The position numbers and the translations under genes are program-made. The notes under the pieces are model-generated. The model did no database searches. It saw nothing but the letters and a program-made list of their open reading frames with translations, and was not told the origin of the DNA. This document shows positions 10,570-21,114 of a DNA stretch of 64,000 nucleotides, piece by piece. Numbering within the stretch: the stretch's first letter is position 1; every line of letters starts with the position of its first letter. Origin of the DNA: Portunus trituberculatus (taxonomy: Eukaryota > Arthropoda > Malacostraca > Decapoda > Portunidae); the NCBI RefSeq assembly GCF_017591435.1, contig NW_025541373.1, positions 655,590 through 719,589 of the forward strand, in the 5' to 3' direction.

Positions 10570-11302
10570 TCAAAATGGATCTTCACATGCCGGGCAATTT
10601 CATGCTTTGTCTTGAAACACTTGCCACAAACATCACATGAACTCCTCAAGTCAGTGTGTCTGAAGGCGTGTCTGTCAAGAGTAGCAATGGTAGGAAATCT
10701 TTACCACATTCCTCACACTCATAATCTTTAACACTTCTGTGTGTCAGTGTGTGTGTGGTGAGATTATACTTTGTGGTGAATTTCTTTCCACATTCAAGAC
10801 ACTCATAATTTCTCACACCACTGTGTATCAGGGTGTGTTTGGTGAGGTGACCCTTTTTAGTAAATTTCTTGCCACATTCCAGACACTCATGATTTCTGAT
10901 ACCACTGTGTATCAGGCTGTGTGTGGTGAGGCTAGACTTTGTGGTAAATTTCTTTCCACATTCCAGACAGTCATGATTCCTACCACCACTGTGTGTCAGG
11001 GTGTGTATGGCAAGATCAGACCTTGTGATGAATTTCTTTTCACATTCCACACACTCATAATTCTTAACACCACTATGCCTCAGGGTGTGTGTGTTGAGAT
11101 CAGACTTTGTGACAAATTTCTTTCCACATTCCAGACACTTATAATTTCTAACACCTCTGTGCCTCAGGGTGTGTAGTCTGAGGCCTTCTCTGGATGCTAA
11201 AATTTTATCACACTGCTGACACAAAAATTTTCTCTCTCCTCTGTGGCCAGAGCTGCCTGCCTCACCTGAGGCAGACTCCTGCTGCTGCTGTTGTTCACTC
11301 AT
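10570..11302 (-). pseudogene. C2H2 zinc-finger protein, broken twin
   Basis: The start ATG is at 11300-11302. The frame is open through six complete C2H2 fingers, then lost in the seventh near 10704, where TTT replaces the TTTT found in the twin gene. Two more small deletions near 10640-10650 hit the eighth finger. The remaining sequence down to 10570 still aligns with the twin's C terminus. It would be a nuclear DNA-binding protein if whole. The damage may be real decay after duplication or base-calling error in an unpolished assembly; the twin at 27857 is intact. Confidence 0.8.
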
Positions 11303-11589
11303 GCTGCTGCCTGGCCTCACCTCTCTACTGCAGTGCTACTGACAACAAATCCCATGGCATTTGCTGCAGGAACCCATCAGGAAAGCCGGCTGGAGGGAGC
11401 CATGTCAGGCACCCGGCCTGGACACCTGCAACAACAGTCACAGTGAGAACACCAAAGCCATTGGCCACTGGCCAGGGTCAACTATAATTCTAAAGAAAAA
11501 AAGGTCTACTCAAGTGCCAGACCAGTAAGTGATGCCAAAGAGAAAAATTGAACTTCAGAGGATAAGTGTGTTGAAAAGAAAGAAACAAA

Positions 11590-11886
11590 TACACAAAGGA
11601 GGAAAAAGAGTGAGCCTTGAATTATAGAGCAGTGTCACTAACCAGTGTTGTGGAAAAGATCTGTGAAATTGTTATCAAAGAAAATGGTTCCAGTATCTGA
11701 GAGAAAGGAAATAATAAATAACTTCCAATTTGGTTTCCGGAAAGGAAGATCATGCATAACAAATTGACTAAGCTTTTATACAAGAGTAACAGATGAAGTA
11801 CAGGGAGAGATGGATGGGTTGACACAGTGTATCTGGATATTAAGAAGGCTTTCAACAGAGTACCACAGAGAACACTCTTGGAAATT
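11590..11886 (+). mobile_element. LINE family B3 fragment (RT), left piece
   Basis: Reads FQFGFRKGRSC (about 11728-11760) and the following LSFYTRVTDE and KKAFN-like blocks of a family B relative in shifted frames. It is cut by the antisense family A insertion at 11887 and resumes at 12699-12870 with LLQGSVLAPIMFQIYVNDI and NLFVDDAK (about 12730-12830). Confidence 0.75.
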
Positions 11887-12698
11887 GGAAATTTTTTTTT
11901 TTTTTGTAAGAGGGAGAACTGCCAAGGGCAACAAAAATGAATTAGAAAAAAAAAAAGGCCCACTGGAATTGCAATCTCCAGAAAAGATGGGAAGAATCAG
12001 TCAAAAGCCTGGGAAAAATGTCTTGACACCTCTCTCTTGAAAGAAGTTGGGAAAAAAGTCTTGAAAGAAGTAGGAAGATAAAAATACAGAAGCAGGCAGA
12101 GCAGGCAGGGAGTTCCTGAGTTGTGAATGATTGAGAGTACTGGTTAACTCTTGTATTAGAGAGTTGGACACAATAGGGATGAGAGGAAGAAGAAAGCCTT
12201 GTGCCTTGAGGTCGCAGGAGGAGGAGAAGCATGCAGTTAGCAAGATCAGTAGAGCAGTTACCATGAAAATAGCAATGAAAGATAGAAAGAGGCTAAAGAC
12301 AATCAGTCAGAGGAGGGGAGTTGATGAGGCAAATAGCTTTTATTCCACCTTATCTAATAAAGCTGTGTGAGTGGAAACCCCCCAAGCATGCGAAGAGTAC
12401 TCCATACAAGGACGGATAAAGCCCTTGTAGAGAGTTAGCAGTTGGAGGGGCAAGAAAAACTAGCAGAGACATACAGAATGAAACTTCATTGAAGCTGTTT
12501 TAGCAAAAGATGAGATGTGAAGTTTCCAGTTAAGATTGTGAGTAAAGAACAGACCAAGGATATTCAGTGTGGAAGAGGGAGACAGTTGAGTGTCACTAAA
12601 GAAGAGGGGATAGTTGTCTGGAAGATTGCATCAAGTTGATAGATGGAGGAATTGAGTTTTTGACATTGAAAACTACTAAGTTTTCTCTGTCCAAGTCA
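11887..12698 (-). mobile_element. LINE family A, 5'-truncated, nested in LINE B3
   Basis: Starts (3' end) with a T-run and the family A 3' UTR signature (GCCAAGGGCAA and GGCCCACTGG on the plus strand). It then reads the minus-strand C-terminal domain to near the LKTQFLHLST-like block. The flanking LINE B3 is continuous across it, which marks it as the younger insertion. Confidence 0.8.
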
Positions 12699-12870
12699 GA
12701 AATAAGTGGTAAAGCAACTAGCAGATTGCTACAAGGGTCAGTGTTAGCTCCCATTATGTTTCAGATTTATGTAAATGATATTCACAATGAGATAAAGAGT
12801 TACATTAATCTATTTGTTGATGATGCAAAGCTACTAAGAGTTATCAAACCCAGTAGGACTGTTTGCTGTT
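12699..12870 (+). mobile_element. LINE family B3 fragment, right piece
   Basis: Continuation of the RT domain after the nested family A element, ending abruptly at 12870. There the inverted duplication stops and a family B copy begins with a T-run and GAGAATTCTAGGAGACAGG. Confidence 0.75.
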
Positions 12871-15807
12871 TTTTTGAGAATTCTAGGAGACAGGATAAGA
12901 AATGGTATATAAACGAGAAGGAAGAGAAAAAAGTGGAACAGGTTTAACCAAAAGTGATAAAGGCAAGAGACTAAAAATGATGTATACAAACATAGACGGG
13001 GTTTTATCAAGTAAATTAGAATTAAGAGATTACATAAAGAAAGAAAATCCGGATATTGTATGCCTGGCTGAAACAAAACTAAATGAGGAAATCAAAATAG
13101 TCTTGGATAATAGGTATAATGTATGGGGGAGAGACAGAGTGGGTAAAGGAGGAGGAGGAGTCATGATGATGTTAAGGAAGGAGATAGTGATAAACCAAGT
13201 GGAATGTGGGGAAGGAAAAGCAGAAGTACTGTATGTTAAGATGCATATTAATAAAAAAGAGTTAACAATCATTGTAACATATGTGCCACCAAAAACAAAT
13301 TCATGGACCAATCAAGAATATAAAGACATGATAGATGACACAATAAGGAGTCTAATGAGAATCGTTAAAGAAAGGAGAAAAGTGATATTAGTAGGAAATT
13401 TCAACTGTAAAGAAGTGGACTGGGAAAATTATGAAAGTGGTATGGGGGAAGAAGCCTGGGGAGAAAGATTCCTGAACCTAATGATAGACAATATGATGGA
13501 CCAGAGAGTAAAGGAATGCACAAGATTCAGAGGAAATGACGAGCAGGCGAGATTGGTATAAGATATAAGTGCCCATTGGGAAAGATTGATCATATAATAT
13601 TAGAAATGGATATAAAAGAGGGAAAAGAAGATAGAGATGAATCATACAAAGAGGACCGATTAAACTATAGAAAGGCTGATATTGAGAATCTCAAGAACTA
13701 TTTTAAAACGTAACTGGGAGGAGATGGAAAACTCAGAGGATTGCAAGAGAAATATAACTTATTTTGGAAATATACAAAACAGGAGTCAGGAATATGTCCC
13801 AAATATAGACCTAAAGAAGAAGGAAAGAAAGATTGGTTTAATGCAAGGTGTGCTAGGGCAAAGGAGAAAGAGATGGAGCATGGAAAAGGTGGAGGAGAAA
13901 CAGAAATGCGGTAAATAAGGAAAACTTCAAGATAGCAAAAATGAATATGTTAAAGTGAGGAAGGAAGAGGAAAAGAACTTTGAAAAGGACATTGTCGAAA
14001 AATATGTTAAAGTGAGGAAGGAAGAGGAGAGGATCTATGAAAAGGACATAGTCGAAAAATGCAAGGAGCAACCAAAATTGTTCTACAGATTCATAAATGG
14101 AAAATAAGACAAAAAGAAACAATAGAAAAGTTAAAAGGAGAAAATGGGATGGTGGAAGACCCAAAAAGTATGGCAGAACTATTAAATAATAATTCCAGGA
14201 GGTCTTTACTAAGGAATCCAAATTTGAAAGGCCACAGGGTAATAGAGACAATCTATATGAAAGAGATTAAAGTAACCAAGCTTGAAATAAAAGAAGTTAA
14301 TGAAGGAACTGGATGAAGAAAAGGCAATGGGACCGGATGAAGTCTCAGGCAGAATACTGAAAGAATGTAGGGAAGAACTAGCAAGTCCTATATACAACAT
14401 CATAAAATGCTCAATAGAAAATGGAACAGTACCAGTAGAATGGAAAAGAGCTGAGGTGGTTCCCATATATAAGAGCGGAAGGAAGGAAGAACCTTTAAAT
14501 TACAGACCGGTATCACTAACTAGTGTAATATGCAAGATGTGTGAAAGAATAATAAAGAAACAATGGATCGAGTTCCTTGAAGACAACAAATTAATATCAA
14601 ATAGCCAATTTGGTTTTAGAAAAGGTCGGTCGTGTGTAACAAATTTACTGAGTTTCTACTCTAGAATAGTTGACAGGGTACAAGAGAGAGGATGGGTTGA
14701 CTGTATTTATTTGGATTTAAAAAAGGCATTTGATAAAGTGCCACATGCAAGATTACTGTGGAAATTAGAGGAGAAGGGTGGTTTAAAAGGAAACACATTG
14801 AGATGGATGGAAAATTATTTGAGGAGGAGAGAAATAAGGATGGTAGTTAAAGATATGAAGTCAAAGTGGAGAGCAGTAGAAAGCGGAGTGCCACAGGGGT
14901 CAGTATTGGCATCAATACTTTTCCTCATATATATAAACAACATGCCAGGGGGAGTGAACAGCTACATAAATCTGTTTGTGGACGATGCGAAACTGTGCAG
15001 AGTTATAAAGCAATAAGGGGATTGTGAAATACTGCAAGAAGACCTAAATAAGATATGGGAATGGAGTAAAAAGTGGGAAATGGAATTCAATGTGGACAAA
15101 AGCCATGTCATGGAAATGGAAAAGAGTGAAAGACGACCTGTGGGAATCTATAAGATGGGAGATGGAGTAGAACTGGAGAAAGTAAAAAAGGAAAAGGATT
15201 TGGGAGTGACGATGGAATTTTCAGAGAGACATACAATTTGCTAAGGAATATTGGAGTAGCATTTCACTACATGGACAAAGAAATGATGAAGAAACTGATA
15301 AGTACTATAATAAGACCCAGATTGGAATATGCAGGAGTAGTGTGGACCCCTCACAAAAAGAAACACATAAGAAAGCTGGAGAGACTACAAAAAATGGCTA
15401 CAAGAATGGTTCCAGAATTTGAAGGGATGACATATGAGGAGAGACTAAAGGCTATGGATCTTCCAACATTGGAGCAGAGAAGGGAGAGAGGGATCTCATA
15501 CAAGCTTATAAATTGATAAACGGAATGGACCAAGTGGACAATGACTATTTGATCCTGATAGAAGAATATGCCAGTCGAAGCACAAGATCACATAGTAAGA
15601 AGCTGAGGAAGGGAAGATGTGTAAGAGAAATTAAAAAGTACGTATAGTTTCCCGCAAAGATGTATTGAGACGTGGAACAGTTTAAATGAAGAGTAGTGTC
15701 TGCAACGAGTGTGCATACTTTTAAAGTAAGATTGGATAAGTGTAGATATGGAGACGGGGCCACATGAGCATAAAGCCCAGGCCCTGTAAAACTACAACTA
15801 GGTAAAT
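12871..15807 (+). mobile_element. LINE family B, second ~2.9 kb copy
   Basis: Almost the same as 6950-9850. The endonuclease is open from about 12902 to 13561 (MMYTNIDGVLSSKLELRD, with GNFN in place of GDFN near 13395). The best RT frame is 14300-15016, with FRKGRSCVTNLLSFYSR, YLDLKKAFDKVPH, GVPQGSVLAS and the active-site variant FVDDAK. The C-terminal part is 15238-15516. Frameshifts separate these blocks and a ~60-bp tandem duplication lies at about 13945-14060. It ends with CTAGGTAAATACACACAC. The endonuclease Asp-to-Asn change and the frame breaks make it inactive. Confidence 0.9.
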
Positions 15808-15815
15808 ACACACAC

Positions 15816-16260
15816 TACCAAGATAATGAGGAGTAAAAAACCTGGAAGATTGTAATATGCTACAGGAGGATCTGGACAAGATATACGAGTGGAGTAAACA
15901 GTGGCAAATGGAGTTTAATATAAGCAAGTGCCATGTTATTAAAATGGGAAAAAGTAAATACAGGCCATACAAGGCTTATAAACTGGGAGAAGAGATCATT
16001 GGAGAGGCCAGAGAAGAGGACTTAGGTGTAATTGCACAAAAACAACCTGTCACCAGAGAAACATATCAAGATATTTGGAAAAACATAATATGCTTCAGAA
16101 TATAAAACTTGCATTTCACTATCTGGATGAAGGAATGATGAGGAAAGTACTAAGCACCGTGTAAGACCTCAGTTAGAGTGTGAAGCAGTCACCTGGTCAC
16201 CTTATATGAAAAAACATGTGAAGATGGAAAGGGTGCAGAGGCTGGCAACAAGGAACATTT
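15816..16260 (+). mobile_element. LINE family B2, RT C-terminal fragment
   Basis: Starts right after the AC tail of the previous copy. It encodes LQEDLDKIYEWSKQWQMEFN (about 15860-15920) and KCHVIKMGKSKYRP, matching the B2 copy at 33100-33240. Stops become frequent after 16105. Confidence 0.75.
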
Positions 16261-16318
16261 GGAAGCATTGATTGAAAGGCTTCAGGACTGAGCTGCAGAA
16301 ACAATGTTGTTAATATGC

Positions 16319-16457
16319 TGTTGCACTGTACTGTGATCCATTAATGTGGAAAGAATAGGAGGTTTACACATGTTCAAAAAGAGCTTTGTTGCACTGTACA
16401 TGTGATAGATTAATGTGGAAAGAGTAGGAGGTTTACACATGTTCAAAAAGAACTTTC
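16319..16457 (+). repeat. Two-copy tandem repeat, ~70 bp unit
   Basis: GTTGCACTGTAC...TTCAAAAAGAGCTTT is repeated once with a few substitutions. 16458-16599 holds nothing recognised. Confidence 0.8.
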
Positions 16458-16599
16458 AATCATTACCAAAAACCTGAAATCTGGAATGTACTCCATAAGG
16501 GACAAAATGAAGACAGGAGTAGTGCCTCAGGTTATGAACTCAACTTGTTCCATAAAAAAAAACTCTGATCTTGAAACATTTGTATCAGCAGAGTTTACC

Positions 16600-16720
16600 A
16601 GAGAAAGGTATGAGTGATTGAGAGTACTGGTTAACTCTTGCATTAGAGAACTGGACAGAATAGGGGAGAGAGGAAGAAGAGAGCCTTGTGCAGGGGAGGC
16701 ATGCAGTTAGCAAAATCAAA
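16600..16720 (-). mobile_element. LINE family A, short fragment
   Basis: Carries the family A C-terminal block (plus-strand GAGTACTGGTTAACTCTTGC) only. Confidence 0.6.
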
Positions 16721-16883
16721 AGTGTATCATTAGCATGATTATTATTATATTGGAGAAAATGATTATTTGAAGCAGTGAATCATTTCATTGGGTTTTCTTG
16801 CATTGCACATTTGGAGCATCATTTTGTTTCCCATCCTGCCCAGTCAGCCGGCTGACAGGACAGGGGGCCATCACTGCATGGTG

Positions 16884-16888
<5 letters not shown>

Positions 16889-16933
<45 letters not shown>

Positions 16934-17080
16934 GTTATTGATATTTTGTTACTATTTTATTAATATTTATTGTTATTGTTTTGTTAATATTTATCATTGT
17001 TGTTATTATTATTATTACCTTATTGATATTTTGTTATAGTATTTTGTTATTATTATTATTATTATTGTTATTGTTATTGC
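16889..17080. repeat. (ATT)n-rich region
   Basis: A pure ATT run at 16889-16932, then interrupted TTATTG/ATT runs to about 17080. Confidence 0.9.
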
Positions 17081-17179
17081 CTTCCCTCAATTTATAAATG
17101 ACGTGTTAAGTATTACTATATGGAATACACTTGTTATAGGGATTTGTTTTTCTTTGTATTAATAAGTGAATATCTAGTG

Positions 17180-17334
17180 ACAACTAAAGCTAAAGGCTGA
17201 TACGTCTACTTTATAGTTGTTTGTACTGAATCAAAGTCCATAAAAGAGCCACGGCTCAATGGACGTAGGCTTTAACAACTTATGTATGTAATATTATTTG
17301 TAATGCAAATAGCCAATAAAGAAATCAATCAATC
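17180..17334 (+). mobile_element. LINE 3' UTR fragment with (AATC)3 tail
   Basis: CCACGGCTCAATGGACGTAGGCTTTAACAACTT... AGCCAATAAAGAAATCAATCAATC: a polyadenylation-like AATAAA followed by a short tetranucleotide tail, the usual end of many Jockey/CR1-type LINEs. No coding part is left. 17335-18055 has no gene or repeat that I recognise. Confidence 0.5.
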
Positions 17335-18055
17335 ACAGGTGACTAGTTGTCGGGCGTGGCTGGGTGTTACCTGGTGTTGGAGCCATAGCATGGAGGTATG
17401 TACTGTATACTGATAAGGATTGAAAACTGTTAGTGTTTAATTCATGGAAAATAATAGTGATATTATTCATGAACATAGTGATTACTGTCTCTGCCCCTTT
17501 TGGGTTTGCTTCGGCTGTGAAACAGATTCTTTATTGAACATATGGCTTTCAGCAGGCACAGTGTGCAGTTACAGTAGCACACATAGTAGCCACAGGGTGC
17601 TCTGCTACTGGGATCTGAAGGCTCGTGATGGTGAGGCCAGTGAAGTGAGTTGATATAAATTTGTGTGTGTGGCACGAGGGGCAGCAGTGAGGCATGTATG
17701 GGTTAAAAAATTGTTCAGCTCCAGCTTGATGTCCAGCTGAATATTATAAATTTGTTCCCTATGAGATGTTATATTTATGTAATATATCTATGTGATGCCA
17801 TATGAAGTTGTCATGCTGTGTTATTTGTTCACTATCTTTTTGTGTAACAGCAGTCTGCTTTTATTGTGTGAGATAGTGTGACGGTGTGGTTGTGCTGCAC
17901 ACTGGATTAATATTATGGTGGTCCTCACACGATTTTGTAGCGTCGTTATGTTTATTACTTTGTACGATCCAGATCACTGTGTTGCAGGGTGAAACTCATC
18001 CCAGAGTACACCACTGTTCCAACTTGTGGTCTATCCTTGATCTCCCCCCAGTACA

Positions 18056-18555
18056 AAAAGAGCAGTTAGCATGAAAATAGCAATAAAAGATAGAAAGAGC
18101 TGCAACATTCCATCGGTGAGAAAGAGGCTGAAGACAGTTAGTCAGAGAAGTGGAGCTGATGAGACGAAAAGCTTTTGATTCCACCCTATTTAACAAAACT
18201 GTATGACTGGGAAGCTCCCCCCCCCTCCAAACATACAAAGAGTATTCTATACAAGAACAGATAAGACCCTTGAACAGAGTTAGCAGCTGGAGAGGTGAGA
18301 AAAACTGGCGGAGACACCTCAGAATGCCCAACTTCATAGAAGCTATTTTAGCAAGAGATGAGATGTGAAGATTCCAGTTTTGAGTATGAGTAAAGGACAG
18401 ACTAAGGATATTCAGTGTGGAAGAGGGAGACGGTTGAATGTCATTGAAGAAGAGGGGATAGTTGTCTGGAAGGCTGTGCCAAATTGATAGATGGAAAAAT
18501 TGAGTTTTTGAGGCAATTGAACACTACTAAGTTTTCTCTGCCCTAATAAGAAATC
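18056..18555 (-). mobile_element. LINE family A copy, piece 1
   Basis: Minus-strand C-terminal domain of family A (KLGILRCLRQFFSPLQLLTL near 18260-18335). The copy continues at 19294 after an inserted Harbinger derivative, and the two pieces abut correctly against the uninterrupted copy at 44250-44290. Confidence 0.8.
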
Positions 18556-18558
18556 TAA

Positions 18559-19290
18559 AGCCGTGTCCACATTATCGAGCATGCTCGACGGACAAACAGT
18601 GATACCAGATCACAATAGGTAGTGAGAATGAGGGTTGATGACATCAGAAGCGGGAAAACCACAGGCAAGGATCTGGCAACAAACAGTGCTATCAGATGTA
18701 GTTTAGCCCACAATATCTACTCCTTCACCGGGCAAAGACTGACGGGCAAAGTTGTAAACTGATGAGTGGTGTCAAATACAGGTTCATGGTTTAGTTTCAC
18801 TCTGACCCTGCTGAAGAGTGGGGTGCAGGACCTGTCTCACCATGCCGAACACCGTTGAGAGGAAGGAAATAGCCTTGTGTGGGATCATTCTTGGGGTGTG
18901 TATGGAAAAGCAAAAACAAGCCAGAGCACAGAGGCGTGTGTGGTGCAAGGACTGGTTGAGGAGAAGAGGAGAGTTGGGAAGTCATGCAACTATATATCGC
19001 GAACTCCACGACAAGCCTGAAGATGGTTTTATCCAGTATATAAGAATGGATGTGAATAGTTTCCACACTCCTAGCAAAAGTGGAACCATACATAACAAAA
19101 CAAGATACCCACTTGAGGTAGAGCATATGTGCAAACTCACTCACAGACAGTTATCTGCTTGTTTGCCCACAGTCTCCTCACTTCTGACGTCACCTTCGTG
19201 CCTGCCACTCACCCTCCTTGTTTATGTATTGGAACGGGATCTGGTATCACTGCTTGCCCGTCAAGCATGCTTGATAGTGTGGACACGGCT
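18559..19290 (+). mobile_element. Harbinger-derived MITE with transposase N-terminal remnant
   Basis: The ends are inverted over about 42 bp with 5 mismatches, starting AGCCGTGTCCACA, and flanked by TAA on both sides (18556-18558, 19291-19293). Each end contains an AGCATGCT palindrome. From an ATG at 18842 the frame reads EIALCGIILGVCMEKQK and RRVWCKDWLRRRGELGSH, then IQYIRMDVNSFH. This matches the first exon of the complete Harbinger at 38388 (DIALCGVSACL, RWWCRDLFEEGP, FTRLTPTDFEELL). The DDE part is missing, so it is an internal-deletion derivative of a related autonomous element. Confidence 0.85.
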
Positions 19291-19293
19291 TAA

Positions 19294-20010
19294 GAAAGAT
19301 CAGAAGTCGGGTGTTCTGTGGCATTCTTGCGTGATCTGTTGACTTCCTGGAGGATTGGACGTCTCTGAAAAGATGTGGAAAGATGTTATCATCAGCATAG
19401 GAGTGGATAGGGCAAGAAGTTAGGTTGGAGTGGATAGGGCAAGAAGTTAGGTTAAGATCATTAATGAATAATAGAGAGTGGGAGACAGGACAGAACCCTG
19501 AAGAACACCACAGCAGCAATAAAACAATGAAGAAGGACACTTGAGATAAAGTTGCAGAGAGAAGGATAAAAACCGTAGGAGGGCAGTTTGGGAATCAAGG
19601 CTTTGTGCCAGACTCTATCAAAAGCTTTTGATATGTTTAACACAAAAACAAAAGTTTCACTGAAATCTCTAAAAGAGGATGACCAAGACTCAGTAAGGAA
19701 AGCCAGAAGATCACCAGTAGATCAACCTTGATGGAAGCCATACTGGCAATCAGATAGAAGATTGTGAAGTGACTGGTGTTTGAGATAGATTAAACACTTG
19801 AGACAAGCAAGAGATTAAAGCTATATGACGGTAGTTTGAGGGATAAGAAGTCACCCTTTTTAGGAACAGGCTTAACGTAGACAAACTTCAGCTAGAAGGA
19901 AAGGTTTGCTGATGGGCAAAATTGAAAGAGTTTGGCCAGGTAAGGTGCAAGCACGGAAGCACAGTTTTTGAGAACAATAAGAGGGACTCCATCAGGTCCA
20001 TATTTTTTTG
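19294..20010 (-). mobile_element. LINE family A copy, piece 2
   Basis: Continues piece 1 upstream on the minus strand: the RT active-site region SYADDN (about 19395-19410), LLFINDL (about 19450-19470), and LNISKAFDRVWHKALIPKL (about 19580-19640). Stops and frameshifts are present. Confidence 0.8.
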
Positions 20011-21114
20011 CAATATTTAGAGCCAAAAATTTGTATCAAGATAATTTTGAAACCCATTTTCTTGCATTAACTTATAATACAATGATTTTGGGAGGACAAC
20101 AGTTTATATATGCTGACTATCTTGAGCAACAGAGAAGGCCAAGAAAAGGCCAAAATCTTTGGCATGTAGACCTAAATTTTTGAAGGCCAACATTCCTCTT
20201 AAAAGGTCAAATTGGCCTTTTAAGGCCTAACCTGACAACTCTGCCACCAACCAACCAGAAACTGTGTGTGTCATGCACTAAATGTGGTGGCCTGTGCATC
20301 ATCCATCAGAATCAGTCACAATGTATTGACTCAAGTTAGAGGCAGCAGGTGTTCCTGTCACTAGTCACTAAAAATAAAGTTTTTTGGCCCAGAAGGAGGT
20401 GTTTCCTTAATGTTTACAGACATTCTTGTGCTGATCTTTGTATTTACTCACTTATAACAAGGCTGTATCTTATGTTAAGGACACACCAAAATCATGTGTA
20501 CGTCACACACAATTATCATAGAAAAAAACTGTTGAAATTTTGTTTCCTTAAAAAATCCTTAAAAAAATCCGTGCTGTATATGTCAAGTCTCAAGTGATAC
20601 TTGTATAACAGTTTAGTAGAGCACTGAATGAAGTAGATCACAGGTAGAAAGGAAGCACTCTTCTATCACACTGTTTAAGTTGAAAGGCTAAGAGTTCCTA
20701 CTGGACCACCTGCGTACACACTGGACAAGTGGGCACACACTGATTTGAAGCATATTTCTCTCAACAATGAGTAACAACATTTACAAACACTGCACCACAT
20801 AAAACTACAGCCATTCCTGCAAAACATCACACTAAGCAGGACAAGCCTCTCAAATCTGGAGGAAGACTACAATCACGGGAAGGGAATTTTCAACGTTCTT
20901 TTTGTGTACCTATTGGACACTTTACCATATATAATTTCCATTGCAAATTAATGTTTTTCAAGTTATGACTATCTTTCAGCTCTAATGCTTACCTCTCATT
21001 CCCAGTGATCTTGGGGAACCTGAGAGCAATCCTTGGTTTTTTCGGTGGAGGAGCATCAAATCAACTAAACAGGTCAGAAATCAACAAAATCACATAAAAA
21101 TCTCTAACAATACT
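20011..21114. other. No recognised gene
   Basis: AT-rich sequence without a convincing ORF. 20100-20230 holds several AAGGCC/GGCCTTTT inverted bits of an unknown repeat. 21005-21100 (GATCTTGGGGAACC... AACAAAATCACA) is similar to 23625-23730. Confidence 0.4.

Larger units (their letters stand above)
8706..12870 (+). repeat. Left arm of ~4.2 kb inverted duplication
   Basis: The whole stretch reappears inverted at 26295-30591: the LINE B 3' half, the spacer with AACCAACAAGC, the zinc-finger gene, and the nested LINE B3/LINE A pieces. Long blocks such as 10262-10440 look identical by eye, and most differences are 1-3 base indels. Both outer borders lie inside LINE B-type sequence. 9851-10569 has no gene; it is the shared downstream flank of the zinc-finger gene and holds a short TC run near 10137-10151. 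Confidence 0.9.

Noticed and set aside
10739..11176. 145-residue plus-strand ORF opposite the zinc fingers, and its mirror at 27983-28627
   Set aside because: Antisense shadow of the repeated C2H2 coding sequence; periodic only because the fingers are.
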